Shown here: positions 16,552-25,731 of the stretch, piece by piece | How positions within the stretch are numbered: the first letter of the stretch is position 1 | How the letters are laid out: every line of letters starts with the position of its first letter | Assembly: GCF_019977195.1 (NCBI RefSeq) | Contig: NZ_AP024643.1 | Span: forward strand, 2,852,001-2,916,000 | Direction: 5' to 3' | DNA length: 64,000 nucleotides | Source: Arthrobacter sp. StoSoilA2 | Lineage (GTDB): Bacteria > Actinomycetota > Actinomycetes > Actinomycetales > Micrococcaceae | Program-made: the position numbers and the translations under genes | The notes under the pieces: generated by a model | Database searches by the model: none | Told to the model about the DNA's origin: nothing | Seen by the model: the letters and a program-made list of their open reading frames with translations, nothing else

Positions 16552-17514
16552 TCAGACGTTTTCCCTGAACCAGGCCAACGTGTCGTTCCACGCCGCCGTA
16601 GCCTGGGCCTCGTTGTAGCGGTCGCTTGTGTCGTTATGGAATGCATGGTCCACGCCCGGGTACACCTTGAGTTGGTGCTTGACCTGTGTCGCATCCAAGG
16701 CCGCCTTCAACTGCGGCATGGAACCGGTGATCCGCGCGTCTTTTTCAGCGTAGACACCAAAAACGGCGGGCTTGATGATGGGGACTTTCGCCAGGTCCGG
16801 GGCGGGACCGTAGAACGCGGAGGTGGCCTTCAGCCCCGGGATCTCGGTGGCCGCTTGCCAGGTGATGCCGCCGCCAAAACAGAAGCCGACCATGGCAACG
16901 CGGCCCTTTTCCACGAAGTCCTGGCCGTTCAGATATTCAAATGCTGCCTGGAAGTCCCCCACGTGCCGCTGGGCTCCTGCCTTGGTGAGGGCACCCGGGA
17001 CAGCATCCGGATCCATCGATGCAGTGCCACCCTCCCTGCTGAGGAGGTCCAGCGCCAAAGCTGCGTAGCCTTCTTTGGCGAAGCGCCGGGCGACATCCTG
17101 GATGTGGGGCGTGAGGCCACGGTTTTCGTGACAGACCAGGACGGCCGGAGCCGGCTTGCTGCCCTCGGGCCGGGCCAGGTACCCGCTGATGTCGGTGCCG
17201 CCGGAATCGAACTTCACCGTTTCTGTTTGCAAGCCCCCGGCCCCTTCCGGCACCGTCAGCGGACTCTTGGCGTTGGGAACCGCTGTAGTGTTTCCCGAAC
17301 TTGCTGAAGCCGTGGCTGTGGGCATCGGGTCCCCGGTCTTTGGCACCTCGTCCGGTGTACAGCCCACCAAGGTCATAGCCGCCGCAGCCGCGGTCATACT
17401 TCCCATGATGAACGCCACGCGCCTGGTGAAAGTCCCGTGGGACATGTCGCCCGAGCGGTAATCGTCGTAGAACTCTTCGATCAAGTACTTTTCAAACTTC
17501 TCAAGCTGAACCAT
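16552..17514 (-). CDS. Dienelactone hydrolase family protein, exported (twin-arginine-like)
   Basis: 320 aa. An N-terminal cytoplasmic stretch precedes a twin-arginine-like segment (FTRRVAFIMG) and a hydrophobic Ala-rich helix ending LVGC, suggesting Tat export and possible lipidation. The alpha/beta hydrolase domain starts near residue 95. Catalytic residues are visible: Cys in GFCFGGG, Asp in EKDARI, His in DHAFHN. The substrate is unknown; dienelactone hydrolases act on lactones and related esters. Confidence 0.85.
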   Translation of the reverse strand: MVQLEKFEKYLIEEFYDDYRSGDMSHGTFTRRVAFIMGSMTAAAAAMTLVGCTPDEVPKTGDPMPTATASASSGNTTAVPNAKSPLTVPEGAGGLQTETVKFDSGGTDISGYLARPEGSKPAPAVLVCHENRGLTPHIQDVARRFAKEGYAALALDLLSREGGTASMDPDAVPGALTKAGAQRHVGDFQAAFEYLNGQDFVEKGRVAMVGFCFGGGITWQAATEIPGLKATSAFYGPAPDLAKVPIIKPAVFGVYAEKDARITGSMPQLKAALDATQVKHQLKVYPGVDHAFHNDTSDRYNEAQATAAWNDTLAWFRENV

Positions 17515-17624
17515 GACGTCCTCCCGAAGTTGGGCAGTATCTTCCTCTGCTGGAAAGACGCGGGCAAGGGTGGAAGGGTTCAGGTACGGTTTGGATCTGC
17601 TGCCAAAGTTCCCGGCGCTAAAAA

Positions 17625-17644
17625 ATGTCAGTGGCTACTGACAT
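17625..17644. promoter_or_regulatory. Perfect palindrome directly upstream of the DUF222-HNH gene
   Basis: ATGTCAGTGGCTACTGACAT has perfect 8-base arms and ends nine bases before the ATG, occupying the position of the ribosome binding site. It could be an operator or an RNA hairpin controlling the HNH gene. Confidence 0.7.
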
Positions 17645-17653
17645 AGTAAAAAT

Positions 17654-18931
17654 ATGAGCCGGAGCCAGCAGATACAAGCCACCCAAGCGGTGGCCTCGCT
17701 GCCTGCACGTGCTCAAGCAGGCAGCGTCAGCGGTGACCTGATTAATCAGCTCCGTGCTCTTGAGGACATGAAGTCTGCGATTTCAAGTTTGCAAGCGAAG
17801 ATAGCCGTGGCCTTTGACCTTGCCCAGCGTCAAGAACAGGCAGCAGCGGGGGTTCCCGCTGCTGAACGAGGCCAAGGTGTATCAGCCCAGGTTGCCCTTG
17901 CCCGGCGGGAGTCTCCGAATAAGGGGTCCCGGCTTCTGGGACTGGCCAAGGCGCTGGTGTCAGAGATGCCACGGACCATGGCCGCCTTGGAGTCGGGAAG
18001 ACTAAATGAGTGGCGGGCCACACTCCTTGTGAAGGAAACGGCCTGCCTCAGTGCTGAAGATCGCTGCGCGGTGGACGAGGAACTCGCCCCCGACTCGGGC
18101 ACGTTCGATGGTGCTGGCGACAAGACCATCATCGCCGCCGCAAAAGCAGCGGCCTATCGGCGTGATCCTCGCTCGGTGACGCAAAGGGCCGCCCACGCGG
18201 CGTCTGAACGGCGTGTGAGCCTCCGCCCGGCACCGGACACGATGACGATCCTCACGGCTCTACTTCCAGTCGCCCAAGGCGTGGCTGCATACGCGGCCCT
18301 CACCCGGCACGCAGACTCCGCCCGTTCCGACGGGGATGGCCGGTCCCGGGGACAGGTCATGGCGGACACGCTCGTCGAACGCATCACCGGTTCGCCTGCA
18401 GGGTTCTCTGGGATCGACCTTCAACTCGTTATGACCGACCGCACGTTGCTGCAAGGCGACAGCGAACCGGCAAGACTTACTGGCTACGGCATCGTTCCAG
18501 CTGAGTGGGCCAGGAAGCTCCTGACCAGCGGTGAGAGCAAGACAGATCAAGACTTCAGCATTTGGCTGCGACGACTCTTCACGGCACCAAGCACGGGCGA
18601 ACTCCTTGCCACTGACTCGAGGGCACGCTTCTTCCCCATGGGCATGAGACGGTTCATCGAAACCCGCGACTGCACCTGCCGCACGCCATACTGCGACGCC
18701 CCCATCCGCCATTACGACCACATCCTGCCGTGGGCCGAAGGCGGTAAAACCACACTGAAGAACGCGGCCGGGCTCTGCGAACAATGCAATCACACCAAAG
18801 AAAACCCCGGGTGGAGCGTCAGACCAGAACCTGCACGGAGACACACGCTAAAAGTGACCACGCCCACTGGGCACAGCTACCGCTGCGCCGCGCCTCCATT
18901 GCCAGGTTATGAACGAACCCGAGTCGATTGA
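17654..18931 (+). CDS. DUF222 domain-containing HNH endonuclease (13E12 family)
   Basis: 425 aa. The N-terminal two thirds match the actinobacterial DUF222/13E12 region (MPRTMAALESGRLNEWRATLL, RGQVMADTLVERITG). The C-terminal HNH nuclease is complete: CRTPYCDAPIRHYDHILPW, then GLCEQCNHTKENPGW, with two CxxC zinc pairs and the catalytic His. The family is repetitive and apparently mobile in actinobacteria; its target is unknown. No Shine-Dalgarno precedes the ATG, where a perfect palindrome sits. A strong terminator follows the gene. Confidence 0.9.
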   Translation: MSRSQQIQATQAVASLPARAQAGSVSGDLINQLRALEDMKSAISSLQAKIAVAFDLAQRQEQAAAGVPAAERGQGVSAQVALARRESPNKGSRLLGLAKALVSEMPRTMAALESGRLNEWRATLLVKETACLSAEDRCAVDEELAPDSGTFDGAGDKTIIAAAKAAAYRRDPRSVTQRAAHAASERRVSLRPAPDTMTILTALLPVAQGVAAYAALTRHADSARSDGDGRSRGQVMADTLVERITGSPAGFSGIDLQLVMTDRTLLQGDSEPARLTGYGIVPAEWARKLLTSGESKTDQDFSIWLRRLFTAPSTGELLATDSRARFFPMGMRRFIETRDCTCRTPYCDAPIRHYDHILPWAEGGKTTLKNAAGLCEQCNHTKENPGWSVRPEPARRHTLKVTTPTGHSYRCAAPPLPGYERTRVD

Positions 18932-19292
18932 GGGAATTCGGGTCAACTGGCTGGGTCGTACTGGAACTACAACAAAGCCCCTCACGCCAGCACAGCGTAA
19001 GGGGCTTTGAAGATGCCGCCAAGTGTGAGATTCCGATCTAACTGGACCATTCCGCCAAGTTGAATCCACTGATTGCGGGAAGTTTTAGATCAGGAAATTA
19101 AGCCGCTGTCCCAAGCTAGTTGGCCCTTTCTCAAAACGGTCGACCAGCGTCTGGACCGAACTCAAGGGGACGTTGCTCCGTCTGGCCAACAAATTCCACC
19201 TCCCAAGGGGATCTGGCCCGGCTATCACAGGAGGGCTTTCCGATAGATAAGGAACTGAGCTTCCGCCGCGAACCCTTTGAGACACTTGAGCC
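18932..19292. other. Non-coding junction with short tandem repeats at the left edge of the accessory island
   Basis: After the terminator, two related segments beginning CCGCCAAGT start at 19016 and 19052, 36 bases apart. A similar motif recurs at 34646. Spaced direct repeats of this kind resemble remnants of insertion-sequence ends, although no transposase is present. No convincing gene is seen. Confidence 0.4.
18973..19009 (+). terminator. Rho-independent terminator after the HNH gene
   Basis: CAAAGCCCCT pairs perfectly with AGGGGCTTTG around a 17-base loop, with an oligo-T run inside the right arm. It marks the right end of the HNH unit. Confidence 0.75.
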
Positions 19293-20090
19293 ATGAGCGA
19301 AAGCAGGAGCAAGAGGCAGCGCCAACAGAATCTCCATGCCACAGGGCCTCGGCGCACGACGGAATCATATGACGAGCTGATCGCCCTCGTACATGAATTG
19401 CCGCTGCCACCGAATGTGCCTCCCAGTGAGTGGAATGCACAGAAGCTAAAGGACCTCCATGCTCCTGCCATGGCATGGGGCTGGCTTGTGCGAATCACAC
19501 GTTCAGGGCGGGCTGCTATCCACTTGGAGAACAAGGTTTCGGCGCCGAAACCCCACCGCTGAATCGAAGCGCCATCGAGCATGCCATCAGATTGCTTTGG
19601 GCAGCGGACTCGGGAACGGACTTCGTCGATGTTGCACGCCTGACGAAGGAGCAGGGCCTCACGAAGATCATCGACGTCCAATCGGACGTTTGGTCATTCG
19701 AAAAGGAGCTTGCTGATGCCATGGAGCGACACATACTGGAAGCCGGAGCCGCGGATAAATCTCTCGGCCATCTCGGCCACCTTCGCAAAATTGTTGATCT
19801 AAATCCAGAGGAGCGCGGTCCGCTCTATCTGGGCTGGCTCATCGACACGCAAGACAGCCACCCTTCATCGGCCAGCGCTCAACCCTACTACACCGTAACG
19901 GACGGGGCCAACGCAAGATTTCAGTTCGAATGGGAGCCCCGGTTCTCGACAGCCGTGCATATGAAGGCAACGCTTGCCCTAATAGCAGGGCTGCATGCAT
20001 ACGCGAAGATCGTCGGAGCTAGAGACCGCATGGAGCCTCGACTGGACGAACATAATTCGGATACTCAAAGGAAAACACTTACAAAAGGAG
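19293..20090 (+). pseudogene. Frameshifted DUF5677-like gene
   Basis: The first 89 codons (19293 to about 19535: MSESRSKRQRQQ to RAAIHLEN) read in one frame. The homologous continuation GFGAETPPLNRSAIEHAIRLLWAADSG lies in the next frame. Together they give a helical protein resembling DUF5677: a helix with R-x-x-x-EHAIRL, then FEKELADAMERHIL and LALIAGLHAYAKIVGARDR. The second frame stays open to 20560, but the part after about 20090 has non-protein-like composition and lies antisense to another candidate gene. The end is therefore approximate. It could be a real mutation, a sequencing error or a programmed shift. Confidence 0.5.
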
Positions 20091-20450
20091 ACCACGTAAC
20101 CCAGGGCCTTTCGACTGGACAGATTCTTCCTGTATCGCCTGCAGGTATATGCCCAGATTCTCGGCAATGGTCAGCCCTAAGGACTCCAGTGCATCCAGCC
20201 AGCGCGGCCAGACTGCGGTTCGCGCCCTGCAGTGCCTATCTCCCCATTCATGAAGCGAATCGTGTCCACCATGAGGCACAGTATGTGCCAGCACTGACTT
20301 CGCCGTTTTCTTCGTCAAGTGTTTGGGTCTGGACAGAAGCGGCGGCTTGGGCGAGTAGCTCCGCAGAAGGTCAACTAACAGTTTCACAATACCGCTGGCT
20401 TCGGGTGTCAACACGGGCTTCGGCGCCTCGCTATCGTGAGCTGCCGGCAA
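20079..20450 (-). CDS. Hypothetical protein, 123 aa, downstream of the PD-(D/E)XK gene
   Basis: TTG start at 20450 with GGAG eight bases upstream, 37 bases after the stop of the nuclease gene on the same strand. The helical parts (EASGIVKLLVDLLRSYSP, RWLDALESLGLTIAENLGIY) and codon use look coding. No family is recognised. It overlaps the tail of the DUF5677-like frame on the other strand, so one of the two is probably not translated here. Confidence 0.4.
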   Translation of the reverse strand: MPAAHDSEAPKPVLTPEASGIVKLLVDLLRSYSPKPPLLSRPKHLTKKTAKSVLAHTVPHGGHDSLHEWGDRHCRARTAVWPRWLDALESLGLTIAENLGIYLQAIQEESVQSKGPGLRGLLL

Positions 20451-20487
20451 TGCAGCAGCTCCGGGCGACTCGACCTCAGGACAGGGT

Positions 20488-21714
20488 TCAGCTAGCCCCG
20501 TTTGAACTCTTGCGTGTAGCCGTCGTCGGGTTCTTAGGCCAATCCACTATCACAACATGAGTTTCTATGTCCTTTGTGCTCTCCAGGTGCCGCTTAAGCG
20601 CTCCTTCTTTGCTTAGGGCATGCTCCAAGTCGTAGATGGCCACTACAAGCACTTCGACATCTCGTTTCCCGCGGTATCTAGCCTGGTCTTGGGCAATCTC
20701 GTCTTGGATTTCCTTTTCTGCGTGCCCAATCTTGGCCACCTTCACTTCGACCATGATTTTTTCGGCCTCGAAATGAAAGTCTCCGCGCAGCGAACTCCTG
20801 CCACCTGTAATACCCGACGGTTGCTCTTGAACTACGGACTCGTCCCAAAAAAGTTCAAACGCGTTAGACACAAAGTCTTGGGCGTCATACTCGTCAAGGA
20901 CGGGCAAAACTACTTTGGGCGACTTTAGTGTGCTCTGCTGGCGATGATAGGTAAGCGGCCTGGACGCTTCAGGAACCCGCTGCAGAACTCTGATTATCGT
21001 CGGCACTGAAACCTTGGTGACCTCGTCGGCTGAGCGTGAGTGAGAGAGGCGAGGCTGATTATCCACGGCAACCGGAGTCGACGGTGCAGCGGTTAAGCGG
21101 GCGGACAAGGTTCTGTGGCCTGGACTGAGACCGGCGGGAGGAGTGCTAATGGCGGCGAACGACGGGGGACTCGGCTTCAAAACTTCTTCGTGCCAATCAA
21201 GGAAACCACTGGCGTCCAACTCTGCGCCGCAGGCTAAGAATGCATCCTGCAACCGCTTGACGCTTTTCTCGTCGGTTTCCTCACCAGACACAAAGAGTCC
21301 TTCGGTCACAAGCAAGTCGAGCAGCTCTTCGACAAGTTTCTTGGCCTGCCATTCGTCCGCCTGGTTGAACGCGGCTGTGACCGTATCATTTTTGTTACGT
21401 TCCCCCACATTGAGTCCGGCAGACGCAATTCTGCTCACCACTTGCGACTTTCTGATCCGGGATTCAGTGCCCAGGACAATGCTGAATGCCCCACCCAGCG
21501 CCGTCCACATCGCCTTCGATTCTCCGGTCGGCACGTTCCGCATCAAACTCCTTTTTCCACTGTACTCAAGCCCAATTTCCTGCGTCGTTGGCCATTGTGC
21601 CACGACCGCTGCATAGGTTTGTGCCAAGCCACGCTTCGCATACTGAACGCTGAAGTGGGTTGGGGCGAATAGAGACGAGGCACCGTCATCATGCTCCGCC
21701 TCACTTTCGTTCAC
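20488..21714 (-). CDS. PD-(D/E)XK nuclease of the DpnII/MboI type with an N-terminal unknown domain
   Basis: 408 aa. The C-terminal 130 residues fit the REase_DpnII-MboI domain: LPVLDEYDAQDFVSNAFELF, a GGRSSLRGDF strand carrying Asp312, MVEVKVAK with Glu323 and Lys325 as the E-x-K pair, and VLVVAIYDLE. The N-terminal half (TTQEIGLEYSGKRSLMRNVP, a helical region to about residue 180, then a Pro-rich linker) is unfamiliar and may be a sensor or target-recognition part. No methyltransferase is nearby, which argues against classical restriction-modification. GTG start; the upstream neighbour is a divergent pseudogene run. Confidence 0.65.
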   Translation of the reverse strand: MNESEAEHDDGASSLFAPTHFSVQYAKRGLAQTYAAVVAQWPTTQEIGLEYSGKRSLMRNVPTGESKAMWTALGGAFSIVLGTESRIRKSQVVSRIASAGLNVGERNKNDTVTAAFNQADEWQAKKLVEELLDLLVTEGLFVSGEETDEKSVKRLQDAFLACGAELDASGFLDWHEEVLKPSPPSFAAISTPPAGLSPGHRTLSARLTAAPSTPVAVDNQPRLSHSRSADEVTKVSVPTIIRVLQRVPEASRPLTYHRQQSTLKSPKVVLPVLDEYDAQDFVSNAFELFWDESVVQEQPSGITGGRSSLRGDFHFEAEKIMVEVKVAKIGHAEKEIQDEIAQDQARYRGKRDVEVLVVAIYDLEHALSKEGALKRHLESTKDIETHVVIVDWPKNPTTATRKSSNGAS

Positions 21715-21732
21715 TAAGGGCTTCAGGCCTCA

Positions 21733-22390
21733 GGTGGCCGGGGCAGCGGCCCGGGTGATGGAAAGCACCGGCCGCACCATCGGCTGTGCATCCGACGCCT
21801 GTTGCGGACTGATGTAGATCTCCACCGGCCAGCTGGACACCGCTCATGGGCAAAGCGGTCGCGAAGCTTGACGACGGCACCGAGACCCCGATTGTCGTCA
21901 TTAAACCAAGCTGCGCCGCAGCGTTGAAGAAGGACGCCCCCGAACTGCTCGGCACCGAAGCGGCCCAACGCGTCCCCACAAGATCCGCAGCTTCGCCGAA
22001 GCCGTGCAGGAATGGGTCGACGGCGGCTGGACTCCCCCTGCCGTGCCGACGGCCGCGACCGTGCAGACCCACTGTCGCGAATACTCCACCTTCGGTGCCA
22101 CCGTGCAACGCAAGGCCTTGGCTGCTCTTGGTGTCGCCAACGTCAACGAAGCCACGGGCTGCTGCGGCGTCGCCGGGAACTTCGGCTTCGAAGCCAACCA
22201 CTAGGACATCTCCATGAAGGTCGCTGAACAAGCTCTGGTACCGGCACTGGCCAAAACGGCTGCCGACGTTCCCGTCCTCGCCGACGGCTTCAGCTGCGCC
22301 ATGCAGGTCAAGCAGCTCGAACCCGACCGCAATAGCCTGCACCTTGCAGCACTCCTCGACCCCCGGACCACCCAGAAGACTGAAGGATGA
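21733..22390 (+). pseudogene. Remnant of a FAD-linked oxidase / Fe-S (CCG-domain) protein, C-terminal part
   Basis: The three frames read in turn: VAGAAARVMESTGRTIGCAS; then KLDDGTETPIVVIKPSCAAALK; then FAEAVQEWVDGGWTP through NEATGCCGVAGNFGFEANH and KVAEQALVPALAK to a final TGA. These are the C-terminal CCG-type domains of FAD/FMN-containing dehydrogenases (D-lactate/2-hydroxyglutarate type). Frame changes and in-frame stops (for example TAG at 22201, where the family has Tyr) show it is dead. The 5' part is missing; the remnant begins just beyond the nuclease gene start. Its TGA overlaps the ATG of the next remnant (ATGA), so the two were once an operon. Confidence 0.75.
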
Positions 22391-23685
22391 CCATGGCCAC
22401 AACCGCGCAGGCCCCCGTGGGGCTGAAGACCGACTTGTTCATCAACGGACGCTGGGAAGAGCTTCCCGACCGTCCCCGCATCCAGGTGCACAACCCCGCC
22501 GCCGGTGAGATCATCGCCGAAATCCCCGATGCCCGCCCCGAAGACGGACGCCCGCAGTGGATGCCGCCAACGCCGCGCAGGACGCTTTCGCAGCCCTCTC
22601 CTCCCGTGCCCGCGCCGACATCCTCCTCGCCGCACACAAACTGCTGCTGGAGTCCAAAGAGGAACTCGCCGCGATCATGACCGCGGAGATGGGCAAGCCG
22701 TTGGCTGAAGCCCGCGGCGAGATCGACTACCCTGCCGGCTACCTGCAGTGGCACGCCCAGGAAGGCACCGGGGTCCAGGGATCGCACGCAGAATCCCCCA
22801 GCGGCCGCGGACAAATGGTCCTCTCCCGCGAACCCATCGGCGTCCGCAAGGTCGCCCTCGCCATCGCGACCGGCTGCGCCGTCGTCGTCAAGCCGGCCGA
22901 GAAGACCCCGCTGACCATGCTGTTCCTGGCAAAGATCTTCGAAGAGGCCGGTGCCCCGGCCGGAACAATCAACGTGGTCACCACCTCCAGCTCCAGCGCC
23001 CTGGTCGCTCCCCTGCCCGCCGAAGGGCTCGTCCGTCACCTCTCCCTTCACCGGATCCACCTTCATCGGCTCCAAGCTGCACAGCCAGTGCCCGGACCAC
23101 CTGATCCGCACCTCGCTCGAGCTCGGAGGCAACGCACCATTCATCGTCTTTCGAGGACGTCGACTTGGACGAGGCCGTCACCGAGATCACCGCAGGGAAG
23201 ATGCGCAACATGGGTGAAGCCTGCACCGCAGCCAACCGCGTCCTCGTGCATGAACGCATCGCCGAGGAACTCAGGGGCAAACTGGCCGAACGGTTTGCCT
23301 CCTTCCGGGTCGGCAACGGCCTTGAAGAAGGCACGGAGATCGGGCCCATGATTGATCAGACCAGCGTCGAACGCATCCAATCCCTCGTCAAGGACGCCGT
23401 CACACGCGGCGCAGAATTCCGCGTCGGCGGGACCATCCCCGAAGGCCCCGGATCGTTCTACCCGCCACCGTGCTGGCGAACCTGACCCGCGCTGCCCGAC
23501 TGACCCAGGAAGAGATCTTCGGGCCGGTCGCCCCGATCATCAACTTCACCGACGAAGACGACGCCATCGCCCTCGCCAACGACACCGTCTACGGACTGGC
23601 CGGATACCTGATGACCAATGACCTCAGCCGGGGCCCGCCGCGTGGCACGCCGTTTGGAAGTCGGCATGGTCGGTATCAACTCCGG
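22387..23685 (+). pseudogene. gabD: Decayed NAD(P)-dependent succinate-semialdehyde dehydrogenase
   Basis: Aldehyde dehydrogenase sequence continues across at least four frame changes: LKTDLFINGRWEELPDRP; ANAAQDAFAALSSRARADIL; REPIGVRKVALAIATGCAVV; LELGGNAPFIVF (the family E-L-G-G motif); AGKMRNMGEACTAANRVLVH; LTQEEIFGPVAPIINFTDED; VARRLEVGMVGINSG. About 17 residues are missing between REPIGV and the cofactor-binding region (normally containing TPWNFP). The usual catalytic GQxC appears as GEAC. The 3' end is cut off at about 23685 where another gene remnant begins. Non-functional. Confidence 0.85.
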
Positions 23686-24138
23686 CAGGTCCTTCCCAGA
23701 GGAGGGCGAGCCTTCGTTGAGGGCCTCACAGTGGGCGGCTTGGGCGGCGCCTTCAGCGTCGACCACGAGCACAGGACCGAGGGGAGGGACTGGTGGCCCA
23801 ATGAAGAACCCACTCGCGAGGAAGCCGAGGCCCTCATCGCCGGCGGCCACCTGGACATCCTGATTGCCCACGATGCCCCTACAGGTGTTCCACTCAAGTG
23901 TGACTTTCAGCTCCGCACAGAACTAGCTGAGATAGCGAACAAAACCCGGCGCCCTCTGAGAGAAGTAGTCGATGCGCTGACCGTGCTTCATCTATCCTGC
24001 GGCCACTGGCACCGACGGCGCATCTGCTAGTTGGAACATTCGAGCGGGACGATCACAAGAGTCGACGTGCTCAATATGGAGAACTCGCGCCACGGGAATG
24101 GCGTCCTTGTTTGGCCAGTCAAGTGCCTCTACGGATAA
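23686..24138 (+). pseudogene. 5'-truncated metallophosphoesterase remnant with an in-frame stop
   Basis: One frame reads LPRGGRAFVEGLTVGGLGGAF, then EGRDWWPNEEPTREEAEAL, DILIAHDAPTGVPL and LHLSCGHWHRRRIC, then a TAG at 24028. It continues in the same frame RVDVLNMENSRHGNGVLVW to a TAA at 24138. The HDAP and GHWH motifs are the C-terminal metal-binding His motifs of calcineurin-like phosphoesterases. The N-terminal half is gone and the fragment is fused to the gabD remnant, indicating a deletion joining two genes. Confidence 0.75.
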
Positions 24139-24833
24139 ACCCCCTCCACATCAGGAACGGATAGCGCAGCGGGTCCTTATACTCACTGGCTTAGACAAGA
24201 AAGCGCGGACGGGTCGAACGGGTTAACGAACTGGCCTACTCCCTGCCGTTGGGCCAGGAACACCGCCCTCGCTGACGGTCGCAACTGGTGCCCGCCACTA
24301 GCAGTGAAGGCATAATAACGGCCGGACGAATAGTCGGCGAAGCAGGATGGCGCGCGTTCATGAGCGGGTCGCCCGCGCGGTGCCCCTGATCCGTCAAGAT
24401 GTGTGAGAACGGCTTCCTGAATCTTCGCAACGTTCGGCAACCACTGTCTCCCAGCCGTGCCAGTCCTCATCGGCGCACACCAACTGCTTCTCCGTCGAAT
24501 CCCTTCCCCTCGGCCCCCTCGTCGTAGGGTCGCCCGCCGGAATCAAGGCCCTTCAAAAATCGCAGCCTAGGCGTTCCAAGCCGCGCCTGAACAGGTAAGG
24601 CGGAAGTGGCGTGAGCTAGCCTCGGTATAATCAAACTCTTTGCTTCCGCATTTCAGAAACAACATGTGACACCCGTTGCTTGTAGAGGTCTCAGCGACTC
24701 ACCTGACTTAGATCGCAACCGTCGAGCCACGGCAACTTCGGTTAGGTGCACTGCTAGCCTTAGGTAAACCAAGAATCTACGGTCGCCGTCCTGTCGAACG
24801 TCGGTCGAATAGCTGAGAGTGGAGGCAACTCAG
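24139..24833. other. Intergenic stretch without a convincing gene; probable promoter of the DprA-PRTase pair
   Basis: About 700 bases. A 95-codon minus-strand frame (24183-24470) has no recognisable features. A consensus-like TATAAT sits at 24626-24631, about 200 bases before the dprA-like start. A direct repeat (GTCGAACG/GTCGAATA) lies at 24794-24810. Confidence 0.3.
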
Positions 24834-25727
24834 ATGGACCAGAATGACATCGAGCGAGCCTCTCTGGTGGCGCTGCAATACGGTAGCGACGTGATCAAGC
24901 CAGCCACGCTACGACTCATGTACGAGGAAACCCGTTCTTTCGCCGCAATTCTGGATGCTGAGGCGGAAGGCACGGGCAACGCTGACGAGATGCGACAGAA
25001 AGCCTTCGCCCAAGTTGCTGAGTGGGAATCCGACGGGACGCGACTCCTCACGTGCATGGATGTGGGCTACCCCGCTCAACTGCTGGACGTTTACGATTAT
25101 CCACTCATGATCTTCACCAGAGGAACTCTGCCGCCTCCAAATCATCGGGACTTGGGCATTAGCATTGTGGGCTCGCGGGATGCGGAGCCTTGGGCGATAG
25201 AATCAGCAAAATTCATGGCTAGCAGGCTCGTCAGCCAAGGTGTGACGGTTGTCTCAGGATTGGCCGCTGGCGTGGACGCTGCTGCGCAGAGAACAGCCCT
25301 TGACTTGGGGGGCCGCACGGTCGGCATTATTGGAACGGGCATCCGGCGGCAATATCCGGCGGCGAATGCCTCTCTGCAGCTTGAGGTCGAACAACGCGGT
25401 CTGGTTGTATCGCAGTTCTGGCCCGATGAACCTCCCCGGCAAAGGAACTTTCCGATGCGCAACGGTGTGATGTCGGCATACGGTTTGGCAACGATCGTCG
25501 TTCAGGCCAGTGAAAAGTCCGGAACTCGGCATCAGGTGGCACAAGCCGTAAAGCACGGGCGGCCGGTCATTCTGAGCCAGGCAGTAGCTGAGATGACTTC
25601 CTGGGGTCGAAAGTACGGAGAGGATCCCCTAAATAGGGTGTCCGTGGCTGGCAATGAGGATGAGGCCCTAGGACTGGCGTTTCAGGCAATTCACCCGCCT
25701 ATGCCTCAAGTCCTTCAGAAAGCCTGA
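24834..25727 (+). CDS. DprA-like (SLOG/Rossmann) protein, candidate ShosA
   Basis: 297 aa from ATG 24834, with ggagg eight bases upstream. The DprA core is present: ISIVGSRDAEPWAIESAKFM, VTVVSGLAAGVDAAAQRTAL, GIIGTGIRRQYPAAN, NFPMRNGVMSAYGLATIVV and EKSGTRHQVAQAVKHGRPV. Classical DprA loads RecA on incoming DNA. Here the gene is in an accessory island and is followed four bases later by a phosphoribosyltransferase gene. That is the composition of the ShosTA toxin-antitoxin defence system, in which the DprA-like partner is the antitoxin. The housekeeping dprA is presumably elsewhere. Confidence 0.85.
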   Translation: MDQNDIERASLVALQYGSDVIKPATLRLMYEETRSFAAILDAEAEGTGNADEMRQKAFAQVAEWESDGTRLLTCMDVGYPAQLLDVYDYPLMIFTRGTLPPPNHRDLGISIVGSRDAEPWAIESAKFMASRLVSQGVTVVSGLAAGVDAAAQRTALDLGGRTVGIIGTGIRRQYPAANASLQLEVEQRGLVVSQFWPDEPPRQRNFPMRNGVMSAYGLATIVVQASEKSGTRHQVAQAVKHGRPVILSQAVAEMTSWGRKYGEDPLNRVSVAGNEDEALGLAFQAIHPPMPQVLQKA

Positions 25728-25731
25728 TGAG

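Noticed and set aside
19085..19681. 198-codon minus-strand frame
   Set aside because: Antisense to the DUF5677-like gene and lacking protein features.
24794..24810. Second SOS box upstream of the DprA-like gene
   Set aside because: GTCGAACG/GTCGAATA is a direct repeat, not a CGAAC-N4-GTTCG palindrome.
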